Source of the DNA: Selaginella moellendorffii
Taxonomy: Eukaryota; Streptophyta; Lycopodiopsida; Selaginellales; Selaginellaceae
DNA length: 64,000 nt
NCBI RefSeq assembly: GCF_000143415.4
Contig: NW_003314269.1
Location: forward strand, 2,382,118-2,446,117
Reading direction: 5' to 3'
In this document: positions 44,665-54,642 of the stretch, piece after piece
How positions within the stretch are numbered: position 1 is the stretch's first letter
Layout: each line of letters begins with the position of its first letter
Notes under the pieces: model-generated
The model's database searches: none
Told to the model about the DNA's origin: nothing
Seen by the model: the letters and a program-made list of their open reading frames with translations, nothing else
Position numbers and translations under genes: made by a program

Positions 44665-44777
44665 CTCCAAACTCTCTTGAGACCATACAAGCTAGCTAGC
44701 AAGAACCCTAAAATATTTTTGATTAATGCGCTCTTGCCGGCTATGGCGATGGCGGCGATGACGACTAAGGCGCTGGA
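44665..44777. promoter_or_regulatory. 113-bp divergent promoter between SOS1 and a PPR gene
   Basis: The start codons of SOS1 (minus, 44664) and the P-class PPR gene (plus, 44778) are only 113 bp apart, so the core promoters and leaders must overlap. An AGAACCCTAAAA telobox-like word lies at about 44701-44712. Confidence 0.7.
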
Positions 44778-46580
44778 ATGGCGCTCTCCCTGGCGGCGCT
44801 GGCTCGACGGACCTCGGCTGCCACTCTCGATGCGGCGATTCTCAGGTTCTTATCCTCCTCCGCTGCTAGGTTCTCCACTCCATCGCCGCCCCGGATTTCC
44901 AAGACTCTACCCAATCTCGACGCCATCGCTGCCGCATTGCGAAGCAGCCAGCACGGGGAGGTGCTGACGCACATCGGCGGACGCCTCACGCTCTTCCTCT
45001 TCCTCAAGGTGATTCGCAGCCTCAGGGACGCCGATGCGTGGGTGATCTTCTTCGACTGGGCTGGCGCACAGCAGGGATTCCTCCACAAGCCAGTCACTTG
45101 CAATGCGCTGCTCGATTTGCTCGAGAGAGCTCGCCGGAGCGAGCAGATTGTGGTGGTCTTTGGGAGGATCTTCTCGCAGGACTGCAAGCCCAACGCTCTC
45201 AGCTACTGCTACCTGGTGAAAGCCCTGTGTAGGACGGGAAAGATCGACAAGGCGTGTAGCACCATAGCCGAGATGGCCAGGGAGAAGCTGGTCCCGGATG
45301 TTTTCACGTACAACGTGGTGATAGACACACTCTGCAAAGCACGGAGGATCTCTCGAGCGATCGAGTTCTTCGAGACAATGCCCGAGCCGGATGTGGTCAC
45401 CTACAACACGCTGCTTGGTGGGCTCTGCAAGAACGGCAGAGTGGCTCAAGCGTGCTCGTTGTTTGGAAGCATGGAGGGCGCTGGTATCACCCCAAGCGAT
45501 GTGACTTACACCACTCTCATCGACGTCTTCTGCAAGATGTGCCAGTTTGAGACCGCCTACGGCCTCCTCCAGCTGATGGCGTCGAGGAAGTGCTCGCCGA
45601 CCGTCTACTCGTACTGCTCGATCATCAACGGGCTGTGCAAGAACAGGAAGGTGGATCAAGCGTATCAGCTCTTCGAGGAGATGAAGCTAGCGGGTTGCAA
45701 GCCGGACAGAGTGACTTACAACACTCTGATCCACGGGCTTTGCGTCAAGCAGAGGCTCCACGAAGCGAAGGACCTCCTGACGGTCATGGTGGAGAATAGC
45801 TTCCAGCCGGACAAGATCACTTTCACGGCACTCATCGAGGGCCTTTGCACGACGGATCGGATTAAGGAAGCCTTCGTGCTGTTCCAAGGCATGGCAAAGC
45901 AGGGATGCGCTCCGGACCTCGTCACTCACACCGTCCTCGTCTCCAAGCTGTGCATCCGGCGGAAGCTCCGCCCGGCCTTGAGTGTGGTACGCAACTATCC
46001 GGCCTGTCCCGAGGCAGTGATTCTTTACACTCCCATTTTCAGGGAACTCGGGAGGAGGAGAGGCTTTGACCGTGCGGCAAGGCTGCTACAGAAGATGGCC
46101 AGGAGAGGCGTCGCTCCAAACGTTGTGACTTACACCGCGTTCTTCAAGGGGCTGGGCGACTGGAAAGAGGGAATGCGAGCGTACCGGGAGTTTAGGCGGA
46201 TGCTCGAGCAGGGAATAGAGCCGGACATGGTGGCTTACAACGTTCTGGTGGACGGGTTTTGCAAGGCGAATAGGCTGGACATGGCAGAAAAGATGGTGAG
46301 GTACATGGATCAGAGTGGACTCCCTCCAAACATCGTCACTTACAACACGCTCGTCGGCCACCACTGTAGGAAGGGGAAGGTGGAGGCCATTGGCGAGCTC
46401 CTCCACACCATGGTTAGCAGGGGCCGGCAGCCCGACGTTGCGACTTGGAGCACGCTGGTGGCGGGGCTCTTCAGGGTCGGGCAAGTGGACGCGGCGTATA
46501 GCTTTCTTAACTTGGCCATGTCCCAGGGCTACACTCGGGAAGCCTTGAGGTTCAAGGCGGCAACAAAGTTCAAGTGGTGA
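44778..46580 (+). CDS. P-class pentatricopeptide repeat protein, organelle targeted
   Basis: 600 residues in one exon. The N-terminus is Ala/Ser/Arg-rich without acids (MALSLAALARRTSAATLDAA), a typical organelle transit peptide. From about residue 145 on there are about 12 canonical 35-residue P motifs, e.g. PDVFTYNVVIDTLCKARRIS, PDVVTYNTLLGGLCKNGRVA, PTVYSYCSIINGLCKNRKVD and PDMVAYNVLVDGFCKANRLD. No E or DYW extension. P-class PPR proteins bind organelle transcripts and affect splicing, end processing, stability or translation. Its target cannot be read here. It is head to head with SOS1. Confidence 0.92.
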   Translation: MALSLAALARRTSAATLDAAILRFLSSSAARFSTPSPPRISKTLPNLDAIAAALRSSQHGEVLTHIGGRLTLFLFLKVIRSLRDADAWVIFFDWAGAQQGFLHKPVTCNALLDLLERARRSEQIVVVFGRIFSQDCKPNALSYCYLVKALCRTGKIDKACSTIAEMAREKLVPDVFTYNVVIDTLCKARRISRAIEFFETMPEPDVVTYNTLLGGLCKNGRVAQACSLFGSMEGAGITPSDVTYTTLIDVFCKMCQFETAYGLLQLMASRKCSPTVYSYCSIINGLCKNRKVDQAYQLFEEMKLAGCKPDRVTYNTLIHGLCVKQRLHEAKDLLTVMVENSFQPDKITFTALIEGLCTTDRIKEAFVLFQGMAKQGCAPDLVTHTVLVSKLCIRRKLRPALSVVRNYPACPEAVILYTPIFRELGRRRGFDRAARLLQKMARRGVAPNVVTYTAFFKGLGDWKEGMRAYREFRRMLEQGIEPDMVAYNVLVDGFCKANRLDMAEKMVRYMDQSGLPPNIVTYNTLVGHHCRKGKVEAIGELLHTMVSRGRQPDVATWSTLVAGLFRVGQVDAAYSFLNLAMSQGYTREALRFKAATKFKW

Positions 46581-46679
46581 ATGGCGTTGACAGAAGAGCG
46601 TACGTTTTTTGGATTGTAAATTCTAAGGTTTTCCACACAGGCCTTAGAACCCAGCGCAGCAATGAACGCTATAGATGCC

Positions 46680-47517
46680 AAGAAACACCCTGTGCGCTCA
46701 CACACCTCTGAGGCTCAAGAACTACTGCCACTAGCGAGCTAGTGTCACCTTCGGGATCAGCTACTCACTGCCGAGCAATCTCGCGCGAAAGAAGTGTTTG
46801 ACAGCATGATCCAATACGTGCTGCGAATATCAACAAAAACATCAATGAACTGAGAAGTCACATACCATGAACACAGTCCCGGCCAGGGCTTCCCGCGGGT
46901 TTAAAGTCTTGCTCTGTAACTCAATATGGAGATCAGTTCAAGAATCACATACCTTTTTTGTTCATCTACAACAAAAACAGCAAAGTCGCCTCCACCCGCA
47001 GCAACAAGCCTGTTGCCTTGTATTTGTAGTTCTTTTCCTGAAACGTTCTTCATTAGCTTGACAACACTCGATGAGATCGAGAATAAAAGCTTACTCTAGA
47101 AAGCCGTCCGTATGGCTTTCTCACAACATACTTTCCAGCGTTCAGTTCAGCTATCAACTTGAAGTAGTGTTCTAAGAGATCTGGTTGATCGGGCATGCAA
47201 GACTCATCGACATCCCTCAGATGAAAATGTTGGCCTTCCTGTCAGACCTTGGAAGACCTTCCTGCAGTGGAGCTTGATAAACTGGAACACTGAAGCAACT
47301 GCAATTACCTGTGAGTATAGAGAACATTCACAGCCTTATAGATATATCCGGTTCTCATGATGAATGGCACCGATGGATGTGCCCTCTGCAGTGTGGTAAG
47401 CTTTTGTACAATCTCCAAGTGGGAATGAGTGATCTCGTTCAAGCTCTTCGACCATTTTTTCTTCCGTTTTCGAGAATAGAAGTCGTAGAGGTTTCTCAAC
47501 GTATTGTTTCTCATCAT
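46680..47517 (-). pseudogene. Unidentified gene fragment, copy A
   Basis: Minus-strand exon-like pieces: a segment with MRNNTLRNLYDFYSRKRK and LEIVQKLTTLQRAHPSVPFI (47517-47305), LLEHYFKLIAELNAGKY (about 47160), LVAAGGGDFAVFVVDE (about 46990) and SKTLNPREALAGTV (about 46900). The last two pieces have close counterparts in copy B (48740-49510), and the nucleotide similarity extends through flanking introns. Copy A has lost part of the LDGKQFLVLAHRGK region kept in copy B. I do not recognise the protein. Frame breaks suggest both are remnants. Confidence 0.4.
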
Positions 47518-47719
47518 TTGTCCAAGCTAGAGTTTTGGAAAGAATAAGGAGTTTCTAATCGGACATGTACGCAACACTGGCTGCAACACAATCAACCCGC
47601 AAGGGAGAACACAAAAGTGCCAAAAGGCTCAGGCTTGACAGGAGAACGGTATTGGGAACGGGAACGAGAACGAGACCTGTGTCAAGAAGACTCTCCTGGG
47701 AGAAAAGATCGAGCATACT

Positions 47720-47825
47720 CAACTATGACTTGAATCAGCAACCCATCCAGATCCCGAACTCGAATGCAACTTCCTGCGGTCGTGCAAATTCCACAAAACC
47801 GTAGCTTCCCTTCACATAGACGCTA
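47720..47825 (-). pseudogene. RRM-like exon fragment
   Basis: Minus strand: an acceptor CCTTGCAG is followed by VYVKGSYGFVEFARPQEV, which matches an RNP-1 core of RNA-recognition motifs, then a stop within about 15 residues. Isolated from other RRM sequence, so probably a gene fragment. Confidence 0.35.
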
Positions 47826-48480
47826 AGAATCCTGCAAGGACAAGTGTATGATGGGTACCTTCTTTGCAACGTGATGATACTTTAATTCCTCAACTGAGGA
47901 AGAGGAAGTATTTTTATGCTACCAAACTCCATGCAGAGCTGAGATTACAAATGTTCCTAGCGAGACACAACTACATCGGTGTTTCTAAGTTGCTGTGGGT
48001 GGATAATTTGGTAGAAAGGATTAGCGGTTTGGCTATCCAAATTCTAGTTGGAGGGTTTAGAACTAGTGAGATGACGCCAGATCAAAATGTGCTAGTTATG
48101 CTTGGTATTTCCCCATATAAATGAGACTTGGTCCTTTTCTAGCATCCTGGGACAAGTAACGGGTTTGATCGAGCCAGATCAAACCAGAAAACTCTTATCT
48201 TTTCACAGTGGACATCGACGCTTCTGATCGAGTAGAAGCACTGGCCAGCCAGGAGTAAGCCAACCATTCATAATATAACTAAGTAATATGCCTGAAGTGA
48301 TTGGAAGTAGGCTCGTTTGAAATTAGAGCTTCCATGATTGCGCGCAATGGATTCAGGAGTTGTTATGCCCCATGGCTCAGATTAAAAGGGCCGTGGCGCT
48401 CGCACCCCATGACCGATACAGCCTCCTTACATAGCATCTCAGTTCACGATCTGTGCATCCAACTCTGCAAATCATCGGGG
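47826..48480. other. Intergenic, no gene recognised
   Basis: Short frames only, including 86 codons at 47864-48124 on the plus strand without recognisable similarity. Confidence 0.4.
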
Positions 48481-48672
48481 ACTGCGACTACGGCTCCGGC
48501 TATGTTGGCGTCTTCGAGAACGGTCCCAACTGCGACTACGGCTCCGGCTATGTCGGCGTCCTCGAGAACGGTCCCGACTGAGACTTCGGCTCCGGCTATG
48601 GCGGCGTCTTCGAGAACGGTCCCGACTGAGACTTCGGCTCCGGCTATGCCAGCCTCTTCGAGAGCGGTCTGT
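48481..48672 (+). repeat. 48-bp minisatellite, four units, frame preserving
   Basis: Units begin at 48481, 48529, 48577 and 48625, each ACTGnGACTnCGGCTCCGGC and ending CGAGAnCGGTC. A degenerate fifth unit follows. On the plus strand all units stay open and encode a 16-residue repeat (APAMxASSRTVPTETS-like) inside a 140-codon frame (48301-48723). Whether the frame is expressed is unknown. Confidence 0.9.
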
Positions 48673-48739
48673 ACTCCGACTATGACTTCCGCTATGATCC
48701 TGGCTCCGGCCCGGCTACGATAAAAATAATTGAAAGATC

Positions 48740-49510
48740 AAAACAAAAGCAACCATTCACCTCATCGTACCTCTGAGGCTCAAGAACTATTGCTACTAGC
48801 GAGCTAGCGTCACCTTCAGGAGCAGCTACCAACTGCCGAGCAATCTCGAGCGAAGGAAGTGCCATTACATTTTCGACAGCCTTGCCACGATGAGCCAAAA
48901 CGAGAAACTGCTTTCCGTCCAATATGTGCTGCAGCGCAAGGAGAATATCAACCAAAAGATCAATGAACTGAAGTCAGATACCATATGTACAGTCCCGGCC
49001 AGGGCTTCCAGCGGGTTTAGAATCTTGCTCTGTAACTCAATATGGAGATCAGTTCATCATCGAGAGCCGAGAATTACGTACCTTTCCTTCATCTACAACA
49101 AAAACAGCAAAGTTGCCTTCACCCGCAGCAAGAAGCCGTATAGCTACCATCGTAGTTGTGTAGTTTGCCAGCCACAACCGGAACTAGTACAACGGGAACA
49201 ATCAAGAAAGGACCAGCCAAAACAGTTGGATTACCTTAGATTTGAATACTTCAATGGGCCGCTCCCCATCAATATAAGGTTCATCTTCTTCCCATCTATC
49301 GGCAAAGGGTTTTGGCTTAGTATGTTAGCATTACTTGGAGAAAGCCGTCCGTATGGCTTTCTCACAAAAGCCATACTTTCCAAAAGATGTCGCGAGCTCG
49401 TTCCCCATGACATCGATTTTCTCTTCCATAAAAGGAAGGGCCTCTGGCAACAAGGCAATCTGTATGAGAAACAGGATCATATGGTGATAAACCTCCTCCA
49501 CCAGGCTTCA
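48740..49510 (-). pseudogene. Unidentified gene fragment, copy B
   Basis: Minus-strand exon-like pieces in order: MKPGGGGLSPYDPVSHTD (about 49500), WEEDEPYIDGERPIEVFKSK ending at a GTAATC donor (about 49240), RLLAAGEGNFAVFVVDEGK ending at a GTACG donor (about 49085), SKILNPLEALAGT (about 49010), and LLVDILLALQHILDGKQFLV, LAHRGKAVENVMALPSLEIA, VAIVLEPQRYDE (48955-48770). Splice-like borders suggest derivation from a real intron-containing gene. An in-frame stop near 49340 and the missing ends suggest a fragment. No family recognised. Clearly related to copy A at 46680. Confidence 0.4.
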
Positions 49511-50227
49511 TGCAGGTGAAGGACCGTAGTCGGCCCTCCTTGGCAATCTAGCTGCAACACTTCCTGCTGCTAGCCAGCGATTAGGGAAACTATTCAATGG
49601 TGCTGCCAAAACCTTGCAGTTTTCAGGTGATTCCTTTAGGCCCTCACCCACCTAACGCCGTTCACTTCTCCACTAGGAATGTCTACCTTTGCCCCGAGCT
49701 GGGAAAAAGAGGTTTAGGGTTTTTGCTGCTGAGCTAAATTAAAAAGCTTAAGGGCTGTCCGATCTTTTATATAACTTGGGCATTTTTATTTCCTGGGTGT
49801 AGGACTGGTACACAAGCCACTGGCGGCTACGTTGAAGAGGACGCATTCTGAAGCAGAGCCTCGTGCAGCGTGCCTGGAATTTTTACGTGGGCGCGAGGCT
49901 GCTCCCGGAAGTAGAAGGTGGGCGTTTCTGGTGGCATGAGCTCGATGTAACTCCTGTTCTACTGGAAGGTAAAGCTTTTTCAATCTTACAGAATTTGAAA
50001 CGCTTTCTTGTGCAGAGATGCTGGAAGTGACAATCTTAGCCCTGCCGAGCAACGAAACGGGAGAAGCAGCAGAGAGAATGGAGCCACTTTCACTTCGAGC
50101 CAAACATTCGGCTAGAACAAAATTTCGGTGTTCGCAAGCAGCAAGTAAGCAGTGGCTTCATCGAGCTCGAGCATTTGTCGAGCTACCATTTCTCAGCAAC
50201 CCACCACACACCAGTAGTGCTCGTGTG
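49511..50227. other. Intergenic, no gene recognised
   Basis: A 105-codon minus-strand frame at 49786-50103 shows no recognisable similarity. May contain more decayed PPR or duplicated sequence. Confidence 0.4.
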
Positions 50228-51374
50228 TCAGAGATATCCCAAAGCTGGAGCGCAGCGACAGGAAGCACTGTCTCCCGTCCTCGTGGGTGTAGCCGACAAG
50301 GACGGCGTCAAATGTCGCTCCCAGCCGTCACGCATATGCCTCGGCAAGAGACGTCCACGTCCGTAGCAGTCATGTTCTCGACAGCAGGTTGACAAAGGGC
50401 ATCGAGTCAAAAACACTTTTTGCTTGCTTGCAATGCCGGATTGTGATTTGGATCGTTCCCCGAGACAACGTATCACCTAGATACCCTTCCTGGGAGACAA
50501 GATTCCACGATACAGCATCGTGCCGAGGGATATTCTTGAAGAGTACTAGACGGAATCTCTTGGAGGCATCTTTTCCATGTGCAGCCTCGCCTCTCAAGAT
50601 CACCCACCAGAGAACTCGCCTGCATAACCAGATTCCAGGAAACTATCTCAGTCGAGCATAGACTCAAATTCCTGCTCCGTTTAGAGAATATACTGCAATC
50701 ACAGTGCGTTAAAGAGAATAGGTTGGATTGAACTGACGTCTACCAGGAATTGGAGCAGCACAGTCCAGGACACAACATCTCTTTCCTGCATCCCTTCAAA
50801 GCATTGCATTGCTTGTAAATGATGCCTGGTGCAGCTCCCAAAGTCCCTCCTAAGTGATTAAGGTAAATCTGTCCTTTTTTACCAATTTGTGACTGCTGCT
50901 TTTGAGGGCAACATTAGGACGAAAAGGACACCATTTAGGTAAGAAACCAGCATGTACTTCTGCCATGCCCCTACAACAGAACCCTGGTAAGGACCACAGT
51001 ACAAGCGAACTGCCACTCGTGCACATGAATTTATTTAAACTGTCCTGCTGATCACATTGCACTGGGGCATTGCAGCAAATATTTCAAGTACGGCCACAAG
51101 ATGCTCTTGACAAGCATTTGCTTGCAATATGCTCGTCCCTGCATGGCATTCTTTGAAAGAGAATTTCAATGATGCAGAGGTCCCAGCATGAGTCAAGCGC
51201 AGCCAGCATAGTGTTCCACGAGACAATGTCGCAGTGGGCATTGTGTGAAAAGCAGCCTAAAAGTGTGACAAATGCCCAGTTCAGGCACTTGCCACAAGGA
51301 GAGTATTCCAAGAGTGGAAGTTCAGAATCTGGATCACATTGAATGTGCTGGTGGCCAGTTGCGGAGTTTGGCAA
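50228..51374 (-). pseudogene. Decayed PLS-class PPR gene
   Basis: Scattered PPR motif cores in changing minus-strand frames: HCDIVSWNTMLAALDSCWDL (about 51230), CFEGMQERDVVSWTVLLQFL (about 50790), TEIVSWNLVMQASSLVGDLE (about 50640), IPRHDAVSWNLVSQEGYLGD (about 50510). The VSWN phrase at roughly motif spacing is diagnostic of PLS-type repeats. No frame stays open for more than about 100 codons. A relative of the large PPR family, not a close copy of either intact PPR gene here as far as I can see. Confidence 0.65.
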
Positions 51375-52935
51375 GGTATCTGTCAGATAGTAAAGATCAT
51401 AGCTAAGTTATGTACATGTATATATACCCAATCATATATATATATCATGTATATAATCATCTTTGCTTTCATGGTCTTAATCTTGAGCATGGCATTTACT
51501 GGCTAGGAGGCCAATGATGAGGAGGAGGAGGAGGATGAGCCTTTTAATTCCAATACAAGTGCTAGCTTTAGGAACAGTGTCTCATCCAGATTAGAGGGAT
51601 ATTATCTCACAAGCATGGCATCTAAGCATGCACTTTTGTGCTTGTCCAGCTGTGGCCAAGTTGCTCTAGAGACAAACTTGGACACTTCATAAGCATAACC
51701 AATATCCCTTAAGATGAATTTCCTAACAACATTATCAAACTAGTTTTAAAATCTTGTTGCTTTGGGGATAAGTGGCATAGTACACCTCAGATCTGCAAAA
51801 AACTACTCAATGCTTAGAATTGTCAATCTTCTCACTGAATGAATAGTGTGTTTTATTTGTTTAGTGATAAGAGACAAAAGCTACCTAAAGTATGTGAATT
51901 AGTGAGTTCATGTAATAGGTTGCTCCTTGATTCTTCAACTTGATAAAACCAGTCTTCTTTTTCAAATTGTAAGCCCAATAGTCCATCACCTTCTGAATAT
52001 TTTTCTGCCTTTACATCCTCTATAAGATTGTGAAATAGTATGTAAGCCCAAGTATCTGGACAAAATGCCCAGCCCAACCTTAAATCCCAATTACTTTTTA
52101 GCTGTAGTAGCTTTGTGCATGCATAGTTTTTGTTTGAACTGGCTAATGATAAATTGTGATTATGGTGAAGTAATGTCTTGGTAGATGGACAGATCTCTAC
52201 ATTGTTTCTATATTGCAATTCACAAAATACTCATTTATCACACGAAGAAAAAGAAAGGAATAAAGCTCATTGTACATGTATTAGATAATTCTATTAGAGC
52301 AATGCTTTATCATAGTAATTCTCAAAAAGTTTGGATGTGTTCTTTTCTTCTAGGGCTGCAAAGTTTGCCAAAGTGATAGAAGATTTGAATACTTTCATGA
52401 ATATTTCTAGACTTGGATATCAACCAAAAAAGAGCACTGCTACAATGTAACATAGCTGTGTAATTTGGATAGCTCACCCTCCAATCCTCCAAGTCAAAGT
52501 AACATTGCCATCCTAGTTGATATAGTGGGATCCAAGGTGCGTCATAAGAGTGCCCAACAAAGGATTGAGCTGGAGCCAATGAACTCACCAGACTGTGGCC
52601 TCTAACTTTCTCCTTGAAAGTGTTACAAATATTTGACAACTAACATAGTCTTGACCAAATCGTTCCATATCATCCAAGCTCCCTAAGTAATATATTCTAG
52701 CTGATGGCCAGAGAAATATATGATGCTATAACAACTCATTGATAGTGATTTCAATATCAATGTCTAAGAACCCAAGTGAGAGAATTATTCTATCAACCTA
52801 AATAATATTACATTTAGACTTCACAACTCAAAAATTATTAAAACATAATTAATTAAATTTAGAGTAATTTGTGTGGTCGCAAATGGTGACAACGGCTTGA
52901 TGTTGATCTTCAAACAACTTTTCCTGGTTTGCTCT
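51375..52935. other. AT-rich intergenic stretch, no gene recognised
   Basis: Contains TA-rich words (51412-51455), a short GGA repeat (about 51517-51535) and two minus-strand frames of 105-121 codons (51853-52218, 52322-52639) with no recognisable similarity. Composition is like the transposon-rich parts of the window. Confidence 0.4.
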
Positions 52936-54298
52936 TTACTCATAGCGGATCATTTCCACGGAAAATTTTCCTTTCTTTGTTGTCTCGATCTCACCGATCT
53001 AAAGACAAGTGAGTTCGTCTCAAAAGCATTCCAGCAAGTTTGATACTAACCTGGAGTCTTCCTTTACCGGCGAGGGAGATAACATCCCCAGATTTCAAGC
53101 TCGTGTTGCTCTTTGTTGCCTCTTTCCAATTCAATCTTACGTCCCCTTTGCTGTTCAGAGTAAAAGCCCAAGCCAAACAGTCCGATGCATTAGCTTCCAT
53201 CTCTTCAACTCTACCTTATCAAGTCTGCAAGCTTAGAACGCGAGAGCTTAAACCCTGCACTGGCAACAGCGTCCAGCCTCAACGATGCTTCCACAGATTT
53301 CAAAGCCTTCACCCTTTTCAACACGAATGTTAGCAACCTTCAGCAAAGTACTAGCTCTACCTTGGTTTATGGATTTCTATCTCGGCGAGTGGTATTTCTT
53401 TGCATTGGACTGAAATGGTTCTCACCTGTGTGAAACATAACTAGCAAGTGAAAATCCTCACGACGAATTCTACCACTTGCCTGCTTGAGAGAGGCGATAA
53501 GATACTCGACGAGCTCCGGGACGACTAGGATTTGCGCACCTTGAGAACAATCCTTGTAACAGTAAATGTCATCTTACACAGTCGCAAAGATAGAACTTAC
53601 CAGAACGATAATGTCTCCAACTTTCTCGCGAACAATTCCAGTTCCCAGGACTGCTCCAAGAAAATCCCCATGGTTGGCTGCATCATGGACGAACTTGCCA
53701 GAAACACTGCAAAGAAATCAAGCAACATGAAAGCTATAGCTGGGATATATGGAATGGTACCTCAATGCTGATACTGCTCCAGGATATCCACCGGCGCTGC
53801 ATTGGGAAGCTCTTATCAGATCGGCAGGGCCAAGTGATAGACGACATCTTTCAGCCTGGAACAAAGTTTCACAAAGTTTTCCATTTTTGTTTTTGTTTTG
53901 ATCGTCTCTACCTGAGCGTAGCCACCGGAGACGACCACTCCAACATCCGCGAGCTTTCTCACGCACGCAAGCGACTCTTGCAATGCGGGCGGTGTCAGGA
54001 AATCCGTGTGCAAAACCTCTTGCCTCTCGACAGCTCTGTCTGCCTGTTTGCCAGCAAGAAAACATCACTCACTACCTGGTCAAACGTCTACGACGAGATT
54101 ACCTTCTCAAGCACACGCGAAAGATCCGCTTGACAAGAACAGTACAATCTAGCCGCTGCAAATCACACACTTTCCTCCACACACTCATCCTCGTATCAAA
54201 TCCGAGCAATGCCACTGACCTGCTGGAGCGCGCCATCGCTGCCGCGCGCCCAGAACAAGTGCCCCGTGCGCGTGCCAACACCACAATCGAAGAATCAT
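52936..54298 (-). CDS. Plastid-type S4-domain RNA-binding protein (YlmH / PSII-S4 family)
   Basis: Model from exons on the minus strand: start MILRLWCWHAHGALVLGA at 54298 (short basic head, possible transit peptide), then DLSRVLEKADRAVERQEVLH, TDFLTPPALQESLACVRKLA, VVVSGGYAQ-AERCRLSLGPA, ANHGDFLGAVLGTGIVREKV, ILVVPELVEYLIASLKQ, VEASLRLDAVASAGFKLSRS (the S4 RNA-binding loop), GDVRLNWKEATKSN, SGDVISLAGKGRLQ and finally IGEIETTKKGKFSVEMIRYE with a stop at 52936. This order matches cyanobacterial and plant proteins annotated as photosystem II S4 domain proteins. Role is probably in plastid RNA or ribosome metabolism; the photosystem link is a family name, not shown here. Introns are about 50 bp. 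Confidence 0.82.
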
Positions 54299-54642
54299 CT
54301 CCCCCAAGCTTAGGGTTCTAAAGAACGATATAAGCACAAAGAAATTTTCAAATGGGCCTTTTCAAACGCTTCTACGCATTTTTTCCTTTTCATTATAGGT
54401 AATTACAAAAGGAGGAAGTTTAGCACCCTCCTTCCTACCTACCAAGCAAAATTTTCTCCTTTTCCCTCTCTTGTTCCTAGTGTACACTCCCTCCTACCGA
54501 CCAACCAACTGAACCGACCAACCCGCTAGTATTCCCCCAAGCGTGAAACGAGCAAAACGATCGAAGAACATAGAAAGAACGATCGCCCTTGCTCAAAATC
54601 TTTCCCCGCGAGTCTCCCGACCAGGGAATTGGGGGCGAAGTA
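54299..54642. other. Intergenic between S4 and DREB2-like genes
   Basis: Promoter side of the S4 gene and 3' flank of the DREB2-like gene. A CCCTAAG telobox-like word lies just upstream of the S4 start (about 54307-54318). No gene seen. Confidence 0.5.

Noticed and set aside
47565-47804. RS-like splicing-factor frame on the plus strand
   Set aside because: Arg/Glu-rich words come from a short GGAACGGGAACGAGAACGAG run; no RRM on the same strand and no splice-supported model.
48481-48672. CRISPR-like array
   Set aside because: Units are contiguous 48-bp tandem repeats with no unique spacers, in a plant genome; it is a minisatellite.
49786-50103. 105-codon minus-strand frame as a gene
   Set aside because: No recognisable domain, no splice or promoter context, and it lies beside decayed PPR sequence.
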